Assembly (NCBI GenBank): GCA_033064195.1
Contig: JARBJD010000090.1
Coordinates: forward strand, 62,001-126,000
Direction: 5' to 3'
DNA length: 64,000 nucleotides
Source of the DNA: Blattamonas nauphoetae
Lineage: Eukaryota > Preaxostyla > Oxymonadida
Shown: positions 22,368-33,773 of the stretch, piece after piece
Layout: every line of letters starts with the position of its first letter
Position numbering within the stretch: position 1 is the first letter of the stretch
Notes under the pieces: model-generated
What the model was told of the DNA's origin: nothing
The model's input: the letters and a program-made list of their open reading frames with translations, nothing else
The model's database searches: none
Program-made: the position numbers and the translations under genes

Positions 22368-25350
22368 TTAGTTTTTGGGAGGTTTTGGGACAATCTTGAT
22401 TGAGCCACTGGGACATACAGCAGCGCAGAGACCGCATCCGTGGCACATTGGAGTGACCTTAGGGATGCGATCAATATTATCGAAAACAATGCAAGCGTAA
22501 CCGGCATCGAAGCAGGCAACCTTGCAGCGACCGCAGCCGAGGCAGGTGTCGAGATCAATCTTTGAAATGACTTTGGGCTCGGCACTCAAGTCGGCAAATG
22601 GGACGATGTGTCGAAGGGAACGCCCGCTGAGTGAAGCAATGGTGGCAATGGGTTGTTGGACTGGAGGGACGAAATCAGCGGATGACTGGCCTGGGTGGAC
22701 CCACTCGTTGAGCTCAACAGGTTCGCGTGGGATGGTCTCAGTCTGTGCTTCTTCTGTGGCCTGTTTGATGGATTCGAGGGCCTTGTCGCCGAATGGGCTG
22801 CGGCGCTTGCGGGACTTGATGAGAGCTGGGTCAACCTGAGTTGGCCATCCCATCAAATCAGAACGCGATTGCGAGTACAGGAAGAACTGCATACCCGGGA
22901 CAAGCTCTTTGATGAGGAGGTCGAATCCTTTGTGCATGGAGGCCGAACAGAATTGGATAGCGCTGGCTCCGAGGTTAACGAACTCAGCAGCAGTGCGTGC
23001 GTTTTCAGCACCTCCTGCAGCAATGTATGGGAAGTCGGGGAGTTCCAGCTTGACCGAGGCGGTTGTCTCGAGGGCGAACGGGCGGATGAGGTTTCCAGAC
23101 ATTCCTCCGGTGGCTGTCTTGCCGTCGGGGGTGCTTCCGACTTGTGGGTTGATGCCTCCGTCCATGGTGGATTCGTAGATGCCGTTGATGGTGTTGATTC
23201 CGCTAACACCGTCTGCTCCTCCTTCTTTTGCAGCGCGTGCAATGTCCACAACGTTTCCTTGGAAGTGGCCGATCTTGGGGAAGATGGGGATTTTCACGGC
23301 TGCCTTGACGGCTTGGCATGTCTTGCGGATGATGTCGGCGTAACTCTCCTCACTCTTCTCACCGAGGTTGGGGCAGGAGATGTTCAACTGCAGGCCGTCA
23401 ACGCCAGTTGCAGCAACTTCAGTGGCGATCTTAACCCAGTCATCTGTGGAGCCCTTGCAATGGATGGAGGCGAGGAGGATGTTATTCGGGAACTCCTTCT
23501 TCACACCTGGCAGCTCCTTCAGCCAGTAGCCGTACTTGCGTTCAGAGTTCAGTTCGATGTTGATGTAGTTTCCGTCCTTGGCTGATCCGACGATGTGAGG
23601 GGACACGTTGGGGAGTGTGTCTTCGTCGACCTGGAAGGTCTTGCAGATCACAAAGCCGAACCCAGCTTTGAAGGCACGCTTGATCATGGCGCAGTTTTCG
23701 GATGAAGGGCCAGCAGCAATTCCGAATGGGTTGGGGAAGTGGAGACCAGCAATGTCGACTGAGATGTCAACAGAGTCGATGGCGGTCAGGAATTTGGGGA
23801 TGGATGTGGGGACGAGAGGGAGGTCCTTCCCTTCGTGCTTCTTCGCGAGGTAGCGCTGGATGTTCCATGCAGCGACCTTTCCGTCGTTCACAGCCTCGAC
23901 AACAGTGTCGTTGCCGACGAAGGACCCTCCGGCGTACACACCCTCGATGTTGGTCTGCATTGTGTTGCGGTCGAAGCCGGTGTCGTTCCAGCCGGTGTAC
24001 ACAACAGGTTTGAAGAGGTCGGCGTTGTCTCCGATGTTTCCGAAGGCAGTGATGCAGAAGTCGAAGGAGATGGTTCTTTCCTGTCCTTCATCAACGATGT
24101 AGTTTTCTGTGCCAGGGACCTTCTTCATGACGTTGCAGACGGCCTTGACTGCCTTTCCGTCTTGGATGATGATTTCGCGTGGGGCTGTGCAGGGGATTTT
24201 CTCGACTTTGTCCTTCTCGATGGCCTTGGCTTCTTCCTCGTTCATGCGGACATCAATGAGACCACGACGGGTGACAAGAGTAACAAACTGAGCACCGCAG
24301 CGGAATGCAGCTTGGCAGCAATCAGAAGCAACATCGCCAGCACCGAACACGACGACAGATCCGTGCATTTTGGGCATATCCACTTTCTCGGGAGACATGC
24401 CTGGCTTTGTGGCTTTAGCAAAGGTTTGGAGGAAGGTCTTGGATTCAAACACATTGGGGCATTTGTAAGCCTCAGTGAAGGCCTGGTCTTTACGAGGAAT
24501 GGGGAGGCCGGTTCCGATGAAGATTGCTTCGTTGCCAGCAGCCTGAAGGCCTTCGATGGTGATATCAGTTCCAAGGGCCTTGTTGTAGACGATGTTCACA
24601 CCGAGATCTTCGACCATCTTGACTTCGAATCGGGTGACGTAGTACGGGATGCGGAACTCCGGGATTTCCCAGGCTGGTACACCGCCAGGGAAGCCGTTCT
24701 TTTCGTAAATAGTGATGTTCTTGAAACCTGCTCTCGCAAGGAATGTGGCGCATGAGAGTGATGCAGGTCCCGAGCCGATCAGAGCGATTGGAACGTTGTG
24801 TTGAGGGAGTTCGACAATGGACGGGTCGCGAATCTGGGGAAGACGCATGTGCATCAAAGATTCGGCTGCAAGGCACTGGAGAGCATCAATGTGGATGGCA
24901 CCACGGGCAGTGTTGGCCAAGTTGCAGCTTCCGCCACAGTTCACATCACAGGGGCAGAGAAGACCACAGGTCCAAGCAAGAGGGTTGTCGGTGTACATAA
25001 TTTGTGCAGCAGCATAAAAGTTGCCTTGGGCGATGGCGTGGGTGAATTCTGGGACATCAAGGCGAGTTGGGCAACCGATCGAACATGGGGCATCAACGCA
25101 GTACATGCAACGTTTTGCCTCCTCAATACCCTCTTCATAGTTCAACATGGTGCGGACTTGGCGGAAGTCTCTGTTTCTGCTTGATTGCTAGAGAAACACG
25201 TTAGAAAAATTAAGTTAAAATAAATACTGTTGGATGATGAGTGCGGCAAGTGTGGCACTTGTCAGAAGTGTTGTACAAGGTAGGGCGCAAAACCGGGGGT
25301 TTGCGGACAGAAGCAGGGTACTGAAACACAGCGTAAGGGTTTGTCGCCAT
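22368..25350 (-). CDS. Dihydropyrimidine dehydrogenase-like Fe-S flavoenzyme
   Basis: Dihydropyrimidine dehydrogenase reduces uracil and thymine with NADPH; related PreT/PreA proteins do so with NADH. Exon 1 is 25350-25228, intron 25188-25227 (40 nt), exon 2 25187-22368, giving about 980 residues (human 1025). Domain order is complete: an N-terminal Fe-S domain (KRCMYC, APCSIGCP, CGLLCPCDVNCGGSC), FAD and NADPH Rossmann motifs (IGSGPASLS, VFGAGDVASDC), an FMN TIM-barrel (LNISCPN, PKIGHF with the conserved Lys, GGAENARTA) and two C-terminal [4Fe-4S] motifs (CLGCGRCKVAC, CHGCGLCAAVCP). Against the human enzyme the loop after SCPN is about ten residues shorter and lacks the ACGQDPE segment carrying catalytic Cys671. 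Activity on pyrimidines is therefore not certain. The intron and GC content give no sign of very recent bacterial transfer. Confidence 0.9.
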
Positions 25351-25942
25351 TTCTAGATCAACCCTTAGATCATACTTTAATGACCGATCATCTTATATAA
25401 CTGTAAACGGTCTTTCTATTGGAGACCACACTACAAAGTGTCACCTCTGAAATTCCCGGCTTCAATTTCTTTCCAGAACATCACATTCAAGACGAATCCT
25501 TATTCTCATCTCCTCGTTTCATTAAGCAATTCCTCTGTCTTGATATCTGACCATACACAATTTCTCGTTCATTTTCATGTGATTAGCACACAGATTATCG
25601 TTGTCTTTCTCAAAATCTCCAGATCTCCGAGTCTTTCTCATTTTCCACTTGAAGCCTCATCATCAGGATATATCTCCTTGATGTTTTTTTCCCAAACAGA
25701 ACTTTCGTCAGTCTTTGCATTTTTTGTATAGTTGTTGTGATTACAACACTGTTTCACTGAGAAAATCAATCGCTCATCAGACGTTCCTTTTTTACCTAAA
25801 TCATCTCCAAATTGGTCCTATTACAAAAGTCACATCTTCGCAGTTCGGTATGTTGTGGAGGAATGAGTAATTTTTCTGAAGTGAAGACTACCCTTAACCT
25901 AAACACCTCGACAACGATTTCGACCACTTCACCGCACATTTC
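25351..25942. other. Divergent intergenic region of about 590 bp
   Basis: Lies between the starts of the dehydrogenase (-) and the next gene (+), so it should contain both promoters. A frame near 25445-25530 reads EIPGFNFFPEHHIQDESLF on the plus strand and could be an unassigned 5' exon of the downstream gene. No motif could be assigned. Confidence 0.35.
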
Positions 25943-27667
25943 ATGAATAACACTTCGAAGAGTGTACGAGAGAAGCGGAAACCCGAACCTGGTGAACTTC
26001 TCATTGATTTTTTCACACCAAACTCTCGAGTCATTCGCTCATTCCACTCACATCTATTCACATCCTCTCGCACTGTCACCCCACGAACATCTCGCCGTCT
26101 TAGATCATCACAAGGAATTACACATCGATCATACGATCGTGAATCACCAGATATAACTGACTCAGTTCAGATCCAGAGAGAACTCGCCGATTTTATTGAT
26201 TTCGACGTTCTTCCTTCCACTCGTACCAACCGTGGTCGAACATCAAAGAGTAGTGGAAAACATACCGAAGATGGCTTTACACATCACTCGGTTCGATTTG
26301 TTGAAGATCCTCTGAATACATCTCGCTCTTCGCCCAACAGATTACCCTACTTTCAACAAAGCCTCTCCTCACCTATATTCGTCAATACACGTACCACTGG
26401 AACTCAATACAGCCCTCCATCTCTTTCTCAATCTTTTCCAATTGATCAAACATCTTTCAAAGCACGAAATTCTGCTCAAGTTCCAAAAACGAAAACAAAC
26501 ATCTCAGATATTCAAGAAAATCCGAACGAAACGACTCATTCAGAGGAATCTGAAATCTTAGAATCTGATTCAGAACTTTCTCCAGAAATACAGGAGCTTC
26601 AAATGCATAATCGAGCACTCGAACAGAAAGCGAATAATCTCAACAAACTCCTTCAATCATCACTCCGTCAATTGGAAGAATATAAAGCAGAAAACCATGC
26701 ATTTAAAACAGGACGTATGAGTACAACAGACCTCTTGAACCAGACTCGTGTCAGCCAAACTCAAGAATCAACATTAAGTACTTATTTCGATGATGCTGGG
26801 GAGCGAAGAACGGGAAACAACCAGCAAATCGATCCTGAATCTCCTTCATCTCCTACAGAGACTGAAAACGAGCTTCTACACCTGAAAAAAATCATCTCAC
26901 AGAAAGCTGACGCCGAAGTTAAAATGAAACAGGTGATAAAGTCTCTAATTTCTCAACTAAAATCAAAAAACAACCAAGAACCGTCCAAACAGATTATGGA
27001 GTCTCGAGACAAGGCAGGCCTGGATAAAATCCAGGAATGGGAAGATTCAATGGAATCAGTTCCATCAGATGTCAAACAAGCTGCAATTGACCATTTCATT
27101 GAAGGATTCACTGGCGATGAACAACGGTCGTCCCTTCGGTCATCTCCAAAACAGATTCAAGTTCACGAGATAGCTGAACCCGAACCAACACTTTCATCTC
27201 CAAGCAGGGCTCATCTCCAACTCGACCTGTCAAATCCAGTGACGGCAGAAAAAGAACATTCGCCTCCGTATCAATCGATGACACGGATTTTAGAGAAGAG
27301 ACCTCAACTCATAGGAACAGATCCACTCCCAAACTTACCAACTCCGCCATCATCCCCTCAATTTAACCCTCAAATTCTGACAGACTCCATCCCAGGAACG
27401 CCTAATTCTCGCTCAGTCATTCCTCCACTATCCTCAGAGCGTGCCATTGAGATTACACTTCGAGAACGTGCTCCGTCCATATCCAGCAGGTCTCAAGCTT
27501 CGTCACATGGATCCTCCACACATCCACCGAGCACTTCGTTCTCAGCACAAAATCGGTCACCCCTTTTACCAAAATTAAAACAAAATCAAAGACCAAGCAA
27601 ACCACAAGCAAAGATTGCGAGACAGCCCAAGTCACGACCAGTCTTGTACAACTTGGACAATCTATGA
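25943..27667 (+). CDS. Unidentified disordered/coiled-coil protein, 574 residues
   Basis: Single open frame starting at ATG 25943 (MNNTSKSVREKRKPEPGEL). I recognise no family. The N-terminal 200 residues are Ser/Thr/Arg-rich; a coiled coil follows (about residues 210-255: EIQELQMHNRALEQKANNL); a second heptad-like segment lies near residues 315-350. The C-terminal third is Ser/Pro-rich and basic. The gene is noticeably AT-rich compared with the 28 kb gene next door. An upstream exon cannot be excluded. Confidence 0.7.
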   Translation: MNNTSKSVREKRKPEPGELLIDFFTPNSRVIRSFHSHLFTSSRTVTPRTSRRLRSSQGITHRSYDRESPDITDSVQIQRELADFIDFDVLPSTRTNRGRTSKSSGKHTEDGFTHHSVRFVEDPLNTSRSSPNRLPYFQQSLSSPIFVNTRTTGTQYSPPSLSQSFPIDQTSFKARNSAQVPKTKTNISDIQENPNETTHSEESEILESDSELSPEIQELQMHNRALEQKANNLNKLLQSSLRQLEEYKAENHAFKTGRMSTTDLLNQTRVSQTQESTLSTYFDDAGERRTGNNQQIDPESPSSPTETENELLHLKKIISQKADAEVKMKQVIKSLISQLKSKNNQEPSKQIMESRDKAGLDKIQEWEDSMESVPSDVKQAAIDHFIEGFTGDEQRSSLRSSPKQIQVHEIAEPEPTLSSPSRAHLQLDLSNPVTAEKEHSPPYQSMTRILEKRPQLIGTDPLPNLPTPPSSPQFNPQILTDSIPGTPNSRSVIPPLSSERAIEITLRERAPSISSRSQASSHGSSTHPPSTSFSAQNRSPLLPKLKQNQRPSKPQAKIARQPKSRPVLYNLDNL

Positions 27668-27805
27668 TAACTATTCTTCATTCCAATGTTCTACATTCTT
27701 CATTTACTGTGTTTTCATTCTTTCAACCTCGCGGATTTGTTCTGATTTAAACGACCCAACTTATCTTTTTGAGTAAACAGACATCAAGCGAGCTCCCCCA
27801 AGACA

Positions 27806-29576
27806 ATGTATCATTTTCAACCCACCCCATTCTCCGAACGTATGGTTCTCTCGCCTGCATATAAACCACTCACACAATCCGTGCGTTTAAATCAAGGTTC
27901 GTTTTCTTCTCCTGATTTCAGATGTAGATACGAGTATTCAGATACCAAACGATTGGAAGAAGCAAGGAGTTAGAGGGTCTCGTGGTATTCCTGATACGAG
28001 TACTCGACTCCCGACTAAAACCGAGTATTTGACTCGCGATTTCCCGTCGTATCCACAGGTTTCGTTCACATTTTCTGACCATATTTACCTGAATATTCAG
28101 AGTGCATATACATCTCAGATATATCCTTATGATCATTTCTCAACGAACCATTCAGACATTGTTGCACCTTCACCACATCATGATCGACCAAGGCCTCAAC
28201 CCAATTCAACTCAAATGCAAGCACATCTTTCGCCCCAATATGTTCCACATCCGCCATCCTCTCCCACTGTCTCACTGAAAATTACGACACGGAGTTCACC
28301 TCCACCTTCGCCACCGTCGACACAATCAGCCCTCATTGCTCGCCGAAATCTCGCCCGAAGTGCACAGCTGGAATCCAAATACCACAATCGCTTCCAGACA
28401 CGCCGGGTCGATGAAATGCTTCGCTATTTTCAGCCCGACGACTTAGACGCCGATCAGGCTTTCTCGTCAGAGACAAGTGCTTTTTTGGGATCGAAACAGC
28501 CGCTACCGCCGCAGGTCCCTCGAACAAGCCATTCTACCTCTTCCAGAGCCGATCGTGCATCTCACCGAAGCGCCTTTGAGCGGTACCTCTCGCAGGCCCA
28601 GCATCTTCCGCGGCAGAGAGCACTCCGCTCGTCCTCTGCCGACCAGCCGCGCAGACGAGGTCCCAGTTTTGCAGCCGAACGGCTGAAGTACACCGATCGC
28701 ACATCGCCGCCACAAACCCGTTTTGTTCCCGATAGACAGTTCTCGCCGCACGAGCTGGACCCGCTCTACTCGTCGTTCTCCGCCAGCCGCGTGTTCAGCC
28801 CGCGCGCGATGAAGGGATGGCGGGAGAAGGAGAAGATCCGGAAAGGGCGGACAGTCCGGCGGAGGGAGAGCACGACGCTGTCGGAGACGTCTCCCCGCAG
28901 GGCGAGTGTGAAGAGTGACCACAGCTCGACGCTCCACTCTCTCCTTCCTGTCGTCTCGTCGCCGCGTGACGTCCCACTCTCTGCACTCCCCCCGTCTGCC
29001 TTTCCCTGCCCTGTCTCTCCCCGCTCGTCTTCCTCGCCTGCTCCACACGCCACTGCCCCGCCGTTCAACTCCTCGCAGCTCTACTTCACACCGCCCTTCT
29101 CCCCCTCCACCACCCTCAAGCCGTCGTCGACCCTCCTCTCCTCTTCCTTCCTCCCTTCCAACCCGTTCTCTCCGCAGTACCCATCCCGCGCCCTCCAAAC
29201 CCCGTCTCCACTTCACATCGATCGACGCACAGGGACTGCGCGAAAGCGGAGGAGAGGAGGAGAGACGACACCGAAAGACCGTCCTCCCACGGCAGACAGC
29301 GAGGGGGATCAGGAGAACTCACCACAGGACAGCCCCCCTCGCGTTCGTCCCTTGGAGCACGTTTCCTCACCCATTCGCTCCCCTCCGCCAGACACCACAG
29401 CAGCAGAGTCCTCGCCGTCCCCGTCTCTTGCCCTTTCTCCCCACACACCCACCACCAGCCGGGTCACATCCGCAGACCACTCCACATACGTCTCGCCGTC
29501 CTTGCTGCGAGCTGAACAGATCAGAGACACACACAAACATAACTTACTCTTCTTCGGAAGCGATTCATTCTCGTGA
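27806..29576 (+). CDS. Unidentified basic, Ser/Pro-rich protein, about 567 residues
   Basis: Three exons fit: 27806-27896 (MYHFQPTPFSERMVLSPAYK), 27922-28058 and 28101-29576; introns are 25 nt (27897-27921, GTTCGT...TTTCAG) and 42 nt (28059-28100). The 42-nt intron keeps the frame and would be missed by frame-only prediction. The protein is disordered, Arg/Ser/Pro-rich, with a possible helical segment LIARRNLARSAQLESKYHNR (about residues 125-145). The 5' 500 bp is AT-rich, the 3' kilobase GC-rich. No family recognised. Confidence 0.72.
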
Positions 29577-29749
29577 TTTCTACTGAAATTTATCACTTAT
29601 TCCTTCATTTATTTCAAGTTTTTTCCTTTGTTTAACTTTTCAGCTCCTTCACTGCACTTTTAGCCCAAATTTCTTTGAAATTCACGAATAGCTTTGATCT
29701 TTCCCACATTTAACATTAACATTCGAAACTTCTGAATCAACCAGGGAAT

Positions 29750-32700
29750 ATGGCGGCAGATCGTCGCTACCTGGATGAAATTGAACGACTTTCAACGCAG
29801 AATAATGAGATTTCATTTCGAATCCGCGTACAAGAACAAGAAATCAGACAGTATTGGACCAATCTATCTTCCTTCTAAACTGTGAAAACATATTCCGTTT
29901 CCTGATTCTTCCCCAATCTAAAATGCTCATCCTTTCTTCACTTATCTCATTTTTATACGCTTCTCTCATATGAATTCGATAGAAAACAACGAATTGTTCA
30001 ACAGGAACGTCAGATGATTACGCGATTTCTTCGACAAGAAAGAGGTCTCAAATTGATCTTAGTCTCATTTTTTTCCCTTTTTTCCACGTTGTTTGTCTCG
30101 ATAGCTGCGGATGGTCCTTCTTCAACAATCAAAATGGAAGACCTCTTTCCAAATTACACTGCAGCAATAAATACTGAGGAAACTCAGAGAAAAAAGAAAA
30201 AAGGTGCAAAAAAGGGAAGATCCGTGAGGAGACAGACAAGACCGCAGTCATCAGAGCCCCCACGGAGTCTTCTCGAAGACTTGGAAGAAAGGGACTACGA
30301 AAACTCTATCAAAGATTCGTTTCAGGTGGAATATGAACTTCTTGCTCGAGAGGTTGCCGAGATGAAGGAGAGGTGTGCTCAAATCGAGACAAGCATTGAG
30401 GACAAGAAAGCCATCATCGCCGAGCAAAAGGAGCAGCTGCGGAAGGCTGAGTTCTCACTGTACTCAGTCCAGCTCGACACTTCATACGCCCAGGCAGAAG
30501 ATGAACGCACAAAACAGAAGATCGACGACCTGAACAAGCAGATCAAGAAACTCCAGGCCCAAATCCAGGATGTCTGTCCCCCGGAGAAGGAGCGCGTGTT
30601 CGTGTCTGCCCAAAAGCTCACCGAACAGAAGCGCTTCGAGTACCTCTCCGACCTGAAGACGAAAAAGGAGGAGCAGCTCGCCACGCTGCAGAGGGAGGTG
30701 CAGGAGCTGGCCATCCTCGAGGAGTCGTCGCTCCTGCGGAAGGAGGCTGCGCGGAAGGAGCACGCGCAGGTCGACCCGAAGCGGCTGATGAAGACACAGG
30801 CGCCGGAGGACACGCGCAGCGAAGACGAGATCCGCGAGGCGATCTTCCAGCTGAAGAAGGAGCGGCAGAAGTACATCGACTTCCTCGGCCTGTCCGACGA
30901 GGTCAAGCAGAGCCTGCTCGACGTGTCTCGCACGATGCGGCAGCGGGCAGCCAACAAGAAGGGTGCACAGTCCATGCTGCCCACAGCGACTGCCCAGCAC
31001 GTCACGGTGTCGTCGGCGGAGGTTGTGGCGGAGATCGACGCGTTCAAAGTCGCCCTCTTTCAGAAGCGCCAGGCGGACGAGGAGTCGGGGCTGGTCGGCG
31101 GGTTTGAAGACGAAGACGACGGGGTGCTTGTGATTCCTGACCACGAGCGGAACGACTTGGCACTGGGGAAGGAAGTGGAGGAGCAGGAAAGCACCATCCA
31201 CAATTTGGAGGAGGAGAAGGCGCGGCTGGAGCAGGCACTGGCCACCGCACAGACGCAGCTCGACCACCAGCGAGAGACCATCCAAGCCGAGCGGAAGGAC
31301 CTCGAGGCCCAGCTGAGAGAGCAGTACGAGCTGTCGTCGCTGCTTGTCAAGCGGCTCTCACGCCACGCCGGGTTTGCATCGGCACTCTGCGACACACGCA
31401 CACTCAACCCAAACGAGAACGCGTTTCTGCTCGAAGTGTCGAAGCTGTCCTTCACATCCACGCGGAGTCGACGGGGACAGACCCTCAACAGGCAGGGCTT
31501 CCCCTGGAAGAGCCAGATCAACCCACTCTTCGTCCTCTCGTTCGGCCTCTTCGGACGCGAGGACCACCGCTCTCTGCCGTTCCAGCTTCCTCTCCAACCG
31601 ACCGGGCCTATCTACGAATTTGTTCTGCCGTTCACACTCAACTCTCTCACTGTGCACCAGATCGCCAAGCACCCGCTTGCCATCAACCTCTTCCTCCACA
31701 ACTCGTCCGGAGACCGAACAGACGACGAGCTGATCGGCGACATTTCGGTCGACATTTCAAACATCATCGACAAGTTCGCGCGGCTGCACGTCGGCGTCAC
31801 TCTCGAAAACGCGGCAAAATGGGAGCAAACGGGCGAGCAGGGCATGCACCCCGACGACGAGGCGTGGGAGGAGCTGCTGGCCGAGCTGAGGAGCGGCGAG
31901 TGGAAGATGAACTTGGCCATGAGCCACTACCTGCCGCTCTGGAAGAACACAAACGACAGGCAGTATGCCGTCTGGAAGAGCCAAATGGGCGAGAGCAGAC
32001 TCGATCCCAACGTCACAGACGGAGCATGCGAGATCTGCATCGCTGAGAAGCAGCAGGAGGACGACATCGGGTCGGATTGGGAGGAGGACAACGAAGAAGA
32101 GTCGGACGAACTGCCGAACGTGCCGAGGCAGAGAAGTGTCGAAGCAACCACGCCCGCCAGAAGCACACGCACCACACAGCCACCATCACCAGCGTCGCCC
32201 ACTTCTCCAACCACACCAACCCAACCTTCGACGCCCCCTCAGCGCTCATCCCGATCTTCGCACGTCACTTCAACACCGCCTCCCTCGTCAGAGACACAAC
32301 CTCAGCAGACTCAGAGGGACGAGGACGAGGACGCCCACACACAGAATGAATTCGGAGAGGAGGAGCAGGAAGAGCCAGAAGGAAAAAACGAGGAGGAGGA
32401 ACAAGGGGAGAAAAGTGAGGATGAAGAAAGAGGAGAAAGAAGTGAAGACAATGAAGATCTGGAAGACAAGTACGGACACGAAGAGCCAGACGAACCAAGC
32501 GAGCACGAAGAGCCAGACGAACCAAGCGAGCACGAAGAGCCAAGGAAGGTTGAGAACGACGAGCGAGAAGAGAGAAGCGAAGACGAGGAGATGGAGGAAC
32601 AGGCCGACAATGACTCAGCACAAGACAGGAACGAAGACGCTGTTGAAGAGCAAGAACCGTCCGAGAGAGAGGAGCCAGAAGAGCCTGACGAACACGAAGA

Positions 32701-33607
32701 AAGCATCAGAGGCAACGACGAGCTGAACGAAACAGCGTCCGTCGACTATGCTCCTTCCGAAGACGCCCCTGCCGAAGAACCCACAAGCGAGAGAGTCCCG
32801 CCGAGAACAGAGTCCAACGCGGAAGAGCAGGCGGAGATTGTGACGAGGGACTTTGACGCCGCCGAGGATTCTGATGGCAACGAGAACACAGAGCCAGCAG
32901 CGGAAATTGTCGAAGAAGACGATTCAGAAGGGGGGGAGGAGTCGGGCCGCTTCTCGTTTGGGGAGGGGGAAGGCACTCCGAGGGAGCAGGGCAACGAGGA
33001 CGGCGAAGACCACACTGGCAACGAAGCACAAGACGAAAACGAAAGCGAAGGTCATCTCGCCGATGACCCACTCTCTGAACACGAATCCGAACATGCATCC
33101 GAACACGAATCCGAACATGCATCCGAACACGAATCCGAACATGCATCTGACCACGCATCAGAGCACGCATCTGAGCACGACGCTGCACACGACTCTGAGC
33201 ACGAGGAGAATCCGCCAGATGAAGATGCAGATGAGCATTTCGGTGAAACGACCTTTTTGGATGAAGAAGAGGAGAGCAGACATTCTCCAGCTCCAAACAC
33301 TGTCAATGGCGAGGAGAGCGAGGAGCACGAAGATGACGGCGACCGTCTCGCTGAGGGCGAAGAAGGGTTTGGAGCAGACGAGGAACCCACCGAAGAAGCG
33401 ATGGAGCAAGCGGAAGAGGACAAAGACGAAGAGAAGGACGATGAGGAGAAGGGAGAAGAAACTGACGAGGAAGTCAGAGAAAATGAAGTCGGAGACGACC
33501 ACAATTCGATTCAGTCACAAGACAACTTATCTGAAGGAGATGAGGGAGTCAACGATCATGACGATCCTGACAATCAAAATGATGAATCTGATATTGACTA
33601 TTTATGA
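29750..33607 (+). CDS. Coiled-coil, C2-like, acidic-repeat protein, about 1221 residues
   Basis: Exons 29750-29850, 29983-30044 and 30105-33607 fit in phase; introns are 132 and 60 nt. The N-terminus (MAADRRYLDEIERLSTQNNE) and residues 60-470 are predicted coiled coil, interrupted by a Lys-rich patch (RKKKKGAKKGR). Around 31430-31800 a globular segment reads GPIYEFVLPFTL, HPLAINLFLHNSS and DDELIGDISVDISNI, the strand pattern of a C2-type beta-sandwich such as those in RPGRIP1-like ciliary proteins; this is a resemblance only. A Pro/Thr linker follows, then about 420 residues of highly acidic sequence with EHEEPDEPS and SEHESEHA repeats, ending DESDIDYL. It could be a ciliary or basal-body scaffold, but that is inference. 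Confidence 0.75.
32477..32542 (+). repeat. 27-bp coding tandem repeat (about 2.4 units)
   Basis: Unit cacgaagagccagacgaacc (first 20 bases) repeats at 32477, 32504 and partly 32531 without visible change, encoding HEEPDEPSE. Identical units imply recent expansion. Confidence 0.85.
33077..33148 (+). repeat. 24-bp coding tandem repeat (3 units) with degenerate tail
   Basis: Three near-identical units starting at 33077, 33101 and 33125 encode EHESEHAS. A degraded continuation (DHASEHASEHDAAHDSEHEE) runs to about 33210. The result is a His/Glu alternation that could bind metal or be pH-sensitive; no direct evidence. Confidence 0.85.
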
Positions 33608-33773
33608 ACACCATCTTTCTTCCAACGTAGTCTTTCTTGAATCACTTCATATCTCTCTTAATTCGAACTATTCCCGAAATGTACCGCATTCTCCTGTCCA
33701 GGTCCACAATTTTGTGTGCTTTTCATGATTCAGAAACAGAGACATTACTTTTTTATTTGGTAAAAGTCAAAAA

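Noticed and set aside
22368-25350. Recent bacterial acquisition of the dehydrogenase gene
   Set aside because: The gene carries a 40-nt intron, and its GC content matches other 3' exons in the window. An old transfer cannot be excluded, but nothing here shows a recent one.
28503-29448. Minus-strand frames up to 237 codons over the 28 kb gene
   Set aside because: Arg/Gly/Glu-biased mirror frames of a GC-rich coding exon, with no known motif.
32265-33504. Leucine/serine/phenylalanine-rich minus-strand frames resembling membrane proteins
   Set aside because: They are antisense to the GAG/GAA-rich acidic repeats, which read as CTC/TTC on the other strand. The hydrophobic look is an artefact.
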